In this document: piece by piece, positions 9,448-16,025 of the stretch
How positions within the stretch are numbered: position 1 is the first letter of the stretch
Layout: each line of letters starts with the position of its first letter
Translations under genes and position numbers: made by a program
Notes under the pieces: model-generated
Seen by the model: the letters and a program-made list of their open reading frames with translations, nothing else
Told to the model about the DNA's origin: nothing
Databases searched by the model: none
DNA from: Cylindrodendrum hubeiense
Lineage: Eukaryota > Ascomycota > Sordariomycetes > Hypocreales > Nectriaceae
DNA: 16,025 bases
Assembly: GCA_014621425.1 (NCBI GenBank)
Contig: JAANBB010000678.1
Coordinates: 1 to 16,025 of the forward strand
Reading direction: 5' to 3'

Positions 9448-9852
9448 TTATGTGATAGAACAGAGCTGAATATGGGGTTGCGCTGACGATTCGGCGGGGA
9501 CATGGGATTGATGCCTTTTATTCACATCTTGGGACTCAAACAAGAGATTCTTGGACACGGGTAAAACAGCATGTCTCGTCTCTGATACACGGGACAGTGG
9601 GGGGGGCTGGGTACCGTGTCTCGACGGCTGACCATCCGCTCTCGTAGAGTTGAAGACAGTTTCAGCAATTGACGTGCTGGGTGGCTTTTCCGCCGTTCCC
9701 AGCCGCAGAGGTAACTGGAGACTGGGCGGAACATCTTGCAGCTCTGCGTATGCACGCATCCCAAGCAGTTGAAAGGGCCGTGTAACTTGCTTTTCCCTCT
9801 GCAGGGAGGCGGTTGAGTGTTCGATGCTGTGATACAGGCTAAAACTCGCCAT
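9448..9852 (-). CDS. Possible small ORF or upstream ORF, 134 codons, unrecognised
   Basis: A true ATG at 9852 opens a 134-codon frame that ends at TAA 9448-9450, about 41 nt before the start codon of the 7TM gene on the same strand. The product is hydrophilic, with no helix, signal peptide or domain I can identify, and it is rich in Ser, Gln, Pro and Arg. A second minus-strand frame (9522-9881) overlaps it, which weakens the case for coding. It could be an upstream ORF in the 7TM leader, a small lineage-specific gene or chance. It is not in frame with the 7TM gene. Confidence 0.18.
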   Translation of the reverse strand: MASFSLYHSIEHSTASLQREKQVTRPFQLLGMRAYAELQDVPPSLQLPLRLGTAEKPPSTSIAETVFNSTRADGQPSRHGTQPPPLSRVSETRHAVLPVSKNLLFESQDVNKRHQSHVPAESSAQPHIQLCSIT

Positions 9853-10276
9853 CTCTCATCCTGTCGTATGAGCCCGGACATTCAAAAAGTGACACAGAGG
9901 TAGGCCATGTTCTGGGGGGGGTAGCTAGTGGGTTGAGTTTTTGGTGGTAGGCAGGGTGAGGTGGCGCCGATGAGGTTGTCCTGACTGTCGGTGAGATTTA
10001 GTAATGACGGGTCGGTGTTACCACGACGGGTATGCTTCGCATGATAGGTTTAATAAGATGCAGCGGGATGTGACATTGTAAATTATGGAGAGGAATATCC
10101 CGAAACACCTGGCACACAGCCAGAAGCCGAAGTGAGAGGACGCACTCGATACTGGACGTGTTGTTGAGAAGTTGGGAGTGAAGTCGAGGTTAAAGTTACA
10201 GGTGTAGGGTAACACTTTGGTGCCTGGACGAGCCTCATTCCCAAGATCGCATCTAAATCCCCAGACACCGGCCCTT

Positions 10277-10291
10277 CAGGGGTCACCCCTG
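10277..10291. promoter_or_regulatory. Inverted STRE-like pair, CAGGGGTCACCCCTG
   Basis: The 15-bp sequence has 7-bp arms (CAGGGGT/ACCCCTG) around one base. Each arm contains AGGGG/CCCCT, the core recognised by Msn2/Msn4/SebA-type stress regulators in ascomycetes. A CCAAT box follows seven bases later at 10298-10302. It lies about 350 bp upstream of the reductase ATG and about 870 bp upstream of the 7TM ATG. Function is inferred from the motif only. Confidence 0.4.
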
Positions 10292-10613
10292 CTGTAGCCA
10301 ATAGGGCGCATGCAATTTCCATGGCACTCGCGCCCTCGGATCCTCCCGCGATACGGAATTACGGATGCCGTCACCGAACGAGTTGGCGACACGAATGCTC
10401 ACAATTGAGCCCTCCCAGGTCGATTCCGCCTCTGCTACTGTCTATCGGAGGGTCACTTGCTCATGAGGTAGACAAGGAGAGAGAGAGGAACAGCCAATTC
10501 TTGGCGATATCCGCACCAACCAAGTCCGAGTCTTACCTGCGAGGACGGGGCATTCGCAGCCTGCAGCCCGCCATCACCAACCTCACCCCCCTCCCTGAAC
10601 CGTGATTATCAAT

Positions 10614-10640
10614 CATCATCACCACCATCACCACCATCAT
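10614..10640 (+). repeat. Nine CAY triplets running into the reductase start codon
   Basis: Nine consecutive CAT/CAC triplets occupy 10614-10640. The last CAT overlaps the first two bases of the ATG at 10639. The run lies in the 5' leader, not in the reading frame of the protein. CA-rich leaders are common before fungal start codons. Confidence 0.75.
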
Positions 10641-12434
10641 GGGTTGGCCATACGAGTTCGTCACCCTCTCGGACGAGGAAAAAGCCCTCCGCCACGAATC
10701 CATCGGCTTCTACACGGCCGTCGCCTTCTGGTCGGCCTTTGCGCCGGCGGCCGTGCTGCTGCTGGTGCGCACCGTGGCCCGCGTGCGCCGCGCCGCCCGG
10801 GGCCCGTATCAGGAGGTGCCCAACTCACCCGCCCTCAAGGCGAGTCGCCAGAGCTGGACCGGCCGGGCTGCGCAGCGCTGGCGGAAGCTGGAGTGGTGGA
10901 TGGGAGAGGATGTGTACTTCCTCGGAGGGCACTGGGGACATCGCGATGAGTGGATCATGGGGCTTGTCTGGACCGTCTGGCTCTTGTTCTTGTGTGTTCG
11001 CGGGACCGGAAAAGGTCAGTCAATTCCATCTCAACTCGATTCAGCTCGACTCAACTTGTCACTGCCCAATCATTCCACACCAATTGAGTTGCTATCAACC
11101 ACTAACACCCCCTAGATTACCTCCATCTCACCAAACGCTTCGGCGCCATCGCAACCTCTCAGTTGCCCGTCCAGTACCTCCTCTCCCTCAAGTATCTCAG
11201 CCCCTTTGGCTACTTCTTCCGCTCCTCACACGAGCGCCTTAATCGCTACCATCGCATCTTGGGCCGCATCATCTACTTTCTGCTGATCCAGCACGCCATC
11301 TTCTACAACGTCTTCTTCATCAAGGCTGGCATCTGGCTTACGCGCTTCTTTGCCTACGTCGTATTTGCCGGCGTCGTCGCCTTCACTCTCCTCCACACGC
11401 TCAATGGCACATCTATAGCCAAGATGCGCGAGCAGTCGTACCGAGTCTTCTTTGTCGTCCACCTCACTGCCGCTGTTCTCGTCCCCCCCTTGATCTTCTT
11501 CCATTCGTCCTCGACGAGGATCTACGTGTCATTGGCCTTTGGTTTCCTCGCGCTGGATCTCGCGGTGCGGAAGATCACCACCGTCACTGCTCCGGCCGTA
11601 ATCGAGTCTATTCCTGGCACCGATCTCCTGAAGATTTCGGCCTCAATGCCTAGCAAGAACATTGCCATGTTCAAAGCCCACCCGGGAGCACACCTCTATC
11701 TTAGCCTGCCTGCGGCATCTCGCCCCGACCCCGACCCCTTCTCGACAGGCAACCTTCTCTTCGAGTTTCTTTACAACCCATTCACTGTTGTCTCGACCGA
11801 TGAAGAATCAAACAGCCTGACTTTCGTTGCCCGCACGAGAAGCGGACCCATGACAAAGCGCCTTGCCGAGTTCGCCGCAGCCGGTGTTCCTTCAACCTCA
11901 GAGGGCAAAATCCCCCTTTGCATCGAAGGCCCTTATGGCGCTGCAGGAAAGACTTTCCCCGACCTGGTTGGCTCTGGAGTCAGTCGCATTCTTCTTGTAG
12001 CTGGCGGTGTCGGTGCCACTTTTGCCGTGCCCGTCTACCATGCCATTCTCGCTGACACGCCTTCTGCCCGCGTACAATTTATCTGGGCCATCCAGTCCCC
12101 CGGTGACGCTACCTGGGCTCCCGCTGACCCCACGGGCAAGAGCCTCATGGATGATGACCAGGTCCAGCTTTTCCTTACGGGTGACATGGGCGTCTCAAAC
12201 ACCCGTGACAATGCCAATGGTGACATCCAGATGGACTCTAGACCCCAACACAATGCGAAGCGGCCCAATTTCCAAAAGATTGTCGATGACATCTTCAAGA
12301 CCGGGTCAAATGAAAGGGTTGCTGTGTTGGTCTGCGGGCCAGTCCAGATGGGAAGGGAGCTACGCCGGTGCATCACGCCCTGGGTCATGAAGGGGCGCGA
12401 CGTGTGGTGGCATAATGAGAGCTTCGGATGGTGA
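10639..12434 (+). CDS. Ferric reductase/NADPH oxidase-like transmembrane protein (FRE/AIM14-like)
   Basis: Exons 10639-11014 and 11116-12434 encode 564 residues. The 101-nt intron has a GTCAGT donor, a CTAAC branch-like site and a CTAG acceptor, and it joins GTGK to DYLHLTKR. The protein has the architecture of flavocytochrome b reductases. Membrane helices start near 24-44 and 106-121. Two H-x13-H haem-ligand pairs occur at H171/H185 and H241/H255. A FAD-binding motif NPFT (346-349) is followed by an NADPH-binding GPYG (397-400), GGVGAT (422-427), CGP (532-534) and a terminal aromatic FGW. It would move electrons from NADPH through FAD and two haems across a membrane to ferric/cupric ions or oxygen. 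The FAD motif carries Asn where the consensus HPFT has His. The length is on the short side for FRE proteins and there is no clear cleavable signal peptide, so an AIM14/Yno1-like ER oxidase is an alternative to a surface metalloreductase. Confidence 0.92.
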
Positions 12435-12899
12435 TAGATACCACCAAGTTGGCGTTTGGACGGCTGCTTTTGCATATTAGATAGATGGGTTTGCTCTTGA
12501 TCTTGAACATGGAAACGTATCACGTCCTAAGACATCGCAATTTCGAAGCGTTGGTCGCAAATAACATCATCATGTTGCTAGGATATATAACGGCTCAACT
12601 TCACTCTCAAAAACCCGCCCCATCGTTCCATACCGAGCTCAAGTCTCAACGCCACCACACCCGCCGGCTTCGGCCTTTCATGAAATTTTCACATTGCCGT
12701 AAAAATGCTAAACAAATCTAATCCCTTCCGTAGGAGGGTCCTGGTTGAATTTGAGAGGCTGCTATGCCATGCACTTGGAAAACAAAAACATCAAAACTCA
12801 TGTGGAAAGCGAGGTTTCCATCTCATAATGGGCATCAAGGCCAACAGAACCAATGACGCCAAATGACTCCCTTGCATGTCTTGCGTCGGAAACAATCAA
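12435..12899. other. Convergent intergenic region between reductase and NAB3-like genes
   Basis: These 465 bp between two facing stop codons should hold both 3' UTRs. An AT-rich patch with ATATATAA lies near 12582-12590. I see no canonical AATAAA on either strand and no additional gene. The only open frame (12485-12721, +) shows no protein features. Confidence 0.6.
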
Positions 12900-15638
12900 C
12901 TACTGTCGGTACCGGGCCAGCTGTGCCATAATGTTCTGGACCTGGACCGCAGCATCGCCATTGGCGGCACCTCCGCCATTTGGTGCCTGCTGGGCTCCGT
13001 AAGCGGCGCCATACGCCCCTTGAGCGGGTGCCTGTTGCTGAGCTCCAGGATTCCCACCGAGGCTTCCTAGAATCGCCTGTATATCAACCTGCGAAGGGCC
13101 TGCGGGAGGGGCATTTGGTCCATGCTGCGCAGCGCCGCCCTGTGCGCCAGTTTGGATCGATGCCAGTAGTCGTTGGAGTGTGGCGTTATCGACTTGGCCC
13201 ATGAGGCTGGCAACATCCGTGGGGTTGGCTGCAGCTGGAGGGTGCTGGGCATACTGGTTGGGCGGCTGGCCACCAGGAAACGCACCCATCTGTTGAGGCT
13301 GTCCACCGTATGGGTTGGCAAAACCAGCGGCACCATATGGCTGGGCATAGCTTGCTGCAGCACCTGACGCCTTGGCTCGCAGGATAACTTCGGCCGCTGT
13401 CGGAGGGTCGAGGTCGACGTACTGGTCGAACCGGACGTTGCTCATGCCACCAGAGCGGTCAAAGGCCTGTACTGGGATTCTCCCGAGATTCTGAGCTCGG
13501 AGATCGAGGTCGACCACAGCGTGAACACCCTCAGCCGCCTGACGCTGGATGACAGCGTCCTTGGGGATTCTTGGGTGAAGGAACATGACTTCCGACTTCA
13601 GGCCCTTCGACTTGAATGTATGCTCGACCCAGGTGACGAAATCTCGGTTGACATCTGGTTGAAGAATGATCTGCACGTCGGGAACATCGGCTCCGTATCG
13701 CCGGGGAAGCTCAAGTTCGCCCTCATGTCGAGATCGCCCATAAGGGCTGGGGCTCCTCCTTCTATAGGCGCCCTTGTCATTGCGCTTGTAGCCAGGAGAT
13801 CGCGAGCGTCCTCTTCCACGGCCGCCGTCATGAAATCCTCGGTCACGGCCGTAAGCATCATCCCTCTCGTAATCGTTCCGGCGAGGCGAGTGGTTGCGCC
13901 CCGGCCGGTAGTCATCTCGGTTCTGTTGATTGTACCGGTCATTTCGGCGTCCACCACCCTCACGGCCACCGCTTTCACGGCCGCCACCATCGCGGCCACC
14001 GCCATCGCGACCACCGCCATCGCGGCCACTGCTATCGCGGCCACTACTCTCACGTCCGGCGCCACCATCACGGCCGCGGGTCCGATCCGGACTTCGGATT
14101 CTTTCCTTCTTGGATTTGTCTTGGACACGAGATATCTCGAGATCTGTCGACGATTAGTATTTAAGTGCACAAAAACGCAAAGCCGGATCAGTCAACTCAC
14201 GGATTCTGCGTCCCTTGATCTCGATTCCTTGCAGATTCTCCATGGCACCGTGCCCTTCGTCGATAGTGTGATACTGCACGAACCCATAGGCTGATTTGAG
14301 AGAGATCTGAGCCAGTCTCCCGAATCGGTGGAATAAATCAAATACGTCACGCTTCGATACCTTGTCGCTCGAAAGGTTGCCTGTAGAGAATATGTGAGCG
14401 CCGTTTTTAGACGCACCAGACGCGGATCGTGTACCAATGAAGAGGCGTGAACCCTCGGGAAACCGGTCCCATTTGGCTTCGGACATGTATTGTCGCTCAT
14501 CGGCCATGAACTGGTCCCACTGTCGCTGGTAATCGGCATCTTGAGGTCTATCAGTAGCATACGCGGGGGATTGGGGCGGATAGGGAGGAGCAGTCATGGA
14601 AGTGATGGCAACGGATGCATTGAGACCACTGGCGGCGGCAGGCGGGAGGTTGCCCAGGGCGTCTGGGGTTGTTCCTGGTGCGCCCGCAGCGACATAGGTA
14701 GAGGGCTGACCAGGTGTTGGCGGGACGGCGACACTGGTTGGGATACTTGAACTCGAGCCGGATGGGTGGTGCTGCGAGGTATACGATTGGGATGCTGCTT
14801 GCGGCAATGGAGGCCTCGGGGGAAGGGAGGCAGACGATGGGAGAGCAGAGGATGAAGCGTTGGAGCCGGCGGGGAATTCGGCCTTTGCGGACAAGGCAGA
14901 TGGGTCATCGCTGGAGGTGGGCTCAGCGGGGGCAATGAGGTCTGCCACGAGTCGCTGGATATCAGCCGACGGGTTGGGGGACCCGGCGGAGTTGGAATCT
15001 GCACTGGCCGTGGAGGGAGAGGTCACCGACTGGAAGCCTGCTTGGTCCGGGTTGGAAGGGTGCGAGGCCGACGTAGTCGCATCGTCGAGATGTGTTTCAG
15101 AGGCGGTAAGGACTGATGCACCGGACTGAGCTTGGTGGGCTGAGGTGGATGACGAGTTATGAACGGCATGTGAGGTCTCTGATGTGCGGCTTGTCAAGTG
15201 CTCGGATGAAAGAGAAACTTGGTTGGATTCTCGGGGCATTGATGATACATCTTCTGGCTGAATGTCCCCGCCTTCACCCTCCTCAGGACCAATGGGTGAA
15301 TCAAAGGTCTTTGCGTAATCGTCATTGCTGTCGGGCAGTTCCTGTTGACGCGGGGGTTGCTGGGGCTGGGGGGCCGAGTCTTGCTCAACCTCGCCGTAAG
15401 GGTCGTTGAGGCTGTCGTCATCTACTACATCGTCATCACCGGCGCCCAGAATGGGATCGAGGTTGGGTTCGCTGCTAGCGGAGGCGTTGGCGGCGGCGGC
15501 GGCAGCAACCATGGCGTCGATGCTATCGACGGTGTCCTGCAGCGCAGGAACCACCTGAGACGCAGCCGAGTGGACGGGTGAGGGGCTGATGGGAGAGAGG
15601 TTGGCAGTGGCCTGCAGCTCTGCCTCGTCTGGATTCAT
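12900..15638 (-). CDS. NAB3: NAB3-type nuclear RNA-binding protein (RRM, RGD-rich, C-terminal assembly helix)
   Basis: Exons on the minus strand: 15638-14435, 14380-14201 and 14143-12900, giving 875 residues. The 54-nt intron 14381-14434 (GTACAC to ACAG) has no stop and keeps frame, but removing it restores a canonical RRM: LFIGNL (RNP2, 399-404) and SAYGFVQY (RNP1, 431-438). The second intron is 57 nt (GTGAGT to ACAG). Residues 1-396 are acidic and Ser/Pro/Ala-rich. Residues 485-526 repeat GRDGG, followed by SR-like RSRSPGYKR and RRRSPSPYGRSR. Residues about 614-719 form an alpha/beta block (VQIILQPDV... RIPVQAF) that may be an anticodon-binding-like fold. The tail is Gln/Ala/Gly/Pro-rich and ends in VQNIMAQLARYRQ, resembling the assembly helix at the end of yeast Nab3. 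In yeast, Nab3 acts with Nrd1 and Sen1 to terminate short noncoding Pol II transcripts. ATG 15638 is the first in frame. Confidence 0.92.
13950..14075 (-). repeat. 15-nt coding repeat (GRDGG units) inside the NAB3-like gene
   Basis: On the minus strand 42 codons (residues 485-526) repeat Gly-Arg-Asp/Glu-Gly/Ser-Gly/Ser. The first unit has six residues and the rest five. At DNA level the unit is close to GGCCGCGATGGCGGT with mostly third-base changes. It forms an Arg/Gly/Asp-rich disordered segment just after the RRM. Confidence 0.85.
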
Positions 15639-15682
15639 AGAAGTTTGGATTTTTGAAGGTGTGCTTGGCAGCAGGACGCAAG

Positions 15683-15710
15683 ATGCGGAATGCGGAATGT
15701 GGGATGTGGG
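15683..15710. repeat. Four-copy 7-nt tandem repeat ATGYGGR
   Basis: Two units of ATGCGGA are followed by two of ATGTGGG, with a partial fifth ATGC. It lies 45-72 bp upstream of the NAB3-like ATG. On the transcript strand it reads YCCRCAT, so it adds no start codon there. Confidence 0.75.
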
Positions 15711-15921
15711 ATGCAGGAGGTGGAGGTCCCGAAGAGCCGCAATCGCACAAAGCGGCGCCAGTCAAGGGTTGCAGTCTAATAGAGACGGAGAATTGGGGCT
15801 CGTCTTGTCAGTGGATGGTGGATGCGGTTGCGGCGATCAACTTGGCGCAAGTAAACGACCGGGACTGTGCCTGAGAAAATGGGGCTGTAGATGGTAAAAA
15901 AAAACGAGGGCTGGAGGAACA

Positions 15922-15952
15922 CAAGCAAGCAAGCACCAAGCGAGCAAGCAAG
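15922..15952. repeat. CAAG-rich cluster (CTTG on the NAB3 strand), six copies
   Basis: CAAG begins at 15922, 15926, 15930, 15937, 15945 and 15949, so the minus strand carries six CTTG in 31 bases, mostly as GCTTG. It lies about 285-315 bp upstream of the NAB3-like start and may be in the promoter or the leader. Confidence 0.7.
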
Positions 15953-16025
15953 TAGCGGGCGGTTGGGCGGTTGGTTCTGCGACGTCGGAGATGGGCGAGT
16001 CGCACGAGGGAGGAGTGGGCTGGGA

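Larger units (their letters stand above)
9407..10638. promoter_or_regulatory. Shared divergent intergenic region of the 7TM and reductase genes
   Basis: The 1.23 kb between the two start codons must contain both promoters. Visible elements are a G run near 9915-9922, an inverted pair of stress-response-like elements at 10277-10291, CCAAT boxes at 10298-10302 and 10494-10498, and a CAY triplet run ending at the reductase ATG. I found no clear GATA-type ATCWGATAA iron-repressor site by eye. One ATG-initiated minus-strand frame of 134 codons occupies 9448-9852 and is listed separately. Confidence 0.6.
15639..16025 (-). promoter_or_regulatory. Upstream region and probable leader of the NAB3-like gene
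   Basis: No gene is supported here. Reading on the minus strand towards the ATG, one meets a CTTG-rich cluster (15922-15952 in window coordinates), a T9 run (15895-15903) followed by a CTACAG that could be an acceptor of a leader intron, and a 7-nt tandem repeat at 15683-15710. The transcription start cannot be placed from sequence. Confidence 0.5.

Noticed and set aside
10602..10949. Plus-strand frame beginning with a run of nine His
   Set aside because: It begins at GTG, the His run is simply the CAY triplet tract before the reductase start, and it overlaps the reductase in another frame. Not a tag or a metal-binding protein.
13950..14075. CRISPR-like array
   Set aside because: Unit length is 15 nt without spacers, it encodes a low-complexity protein segment, and the genome is eukaryotic.
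13930..14157. SRPPP-repeat frame on the plus strand
   Set aside because: It is the antisense shadow of the GRDGG coding repeat of the NAB3-like gene.
12900..14170. A separate gene for the C-terminal half of the NAB3-like protein
   Set aside because: The frame is continuous from the acceptor at 14143 to the stop at 12902 and joins the RRM exon through a 57-nt intron with good borders, giving RRIHLEIS across the junction.
15808..16005. Minus-strand frame of 65 codons upstream of NAB3
   Set aside because: It starts at GTG, has no homology I can recognise, and spans the T9 run and CTTG cluster of the upstream region.

Overview
The window looks like nuclear DNA of a filamentous ascomycete, probably Sordariomycetes. 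The genes carry short introns (54-101 nt) with GTRAGT-like donors and CTAAC/CTGAC branch-like sites, coding regions are GC-rich, spacers hold TACC/GTAC-rich motifs, and every recognisable protein belongs to a fungal family. The class assignment is inference.

Layout. At the left edge, positions 33-85 on the minus strand look like the first coding exon of a gene running out of the window, with a LisH-like start resembling the TBL1/Sif2 family. From 86 to 5510 I find no gene: about 3.5 kb of GC-rich DNA with GTAC/TACC palindromes, then about 1.9 kb of more AT-rich DNA ending in the promoter of the next gene. From 5511 to 6662 (+) is a TMEM115-family (rhomboid-like) membrane protein with one intron. 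An intron-containing tRNA-Lys(CTT) lies at 7118-7200 (-). From 7294 to 9406 (-) is a five-exon gene for an unassigned membrane protein with GPCR-like predicted topology: N terminus outside, seven helices, a basic third inner loop and a long Ser/Thr-rich tail. A 1.2 kb spacer separates it from a divergent ferric reductase/NADPH-oxidase-like gene at 10639-12434 (+). From 12900 to 15638 (-) is a NAB3-type RNA-binding protein, followed by its upstream region to the window end.

How the genes relate. They look like ordinary, mostly unlinked nuclear genes: secretory-pathway membrane biology (TMEM115), translation (tRNA), possible signalling (7TM), haem/flavin electron transfer (reductase) and nuclear RNA termination (NAB3). 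The 7TM and reductase genes share one intergenic control region, which contains an inverted pair of stress-response-like elements. I do not see a clear new multi-gene system. The points most worth following are the receptor-like 7TM protein whose tail depends on splicing one intron, and the NAB3 gene, where a 54-nt intron with no stop codon sits inside the RRM and hides in the open reading frame.
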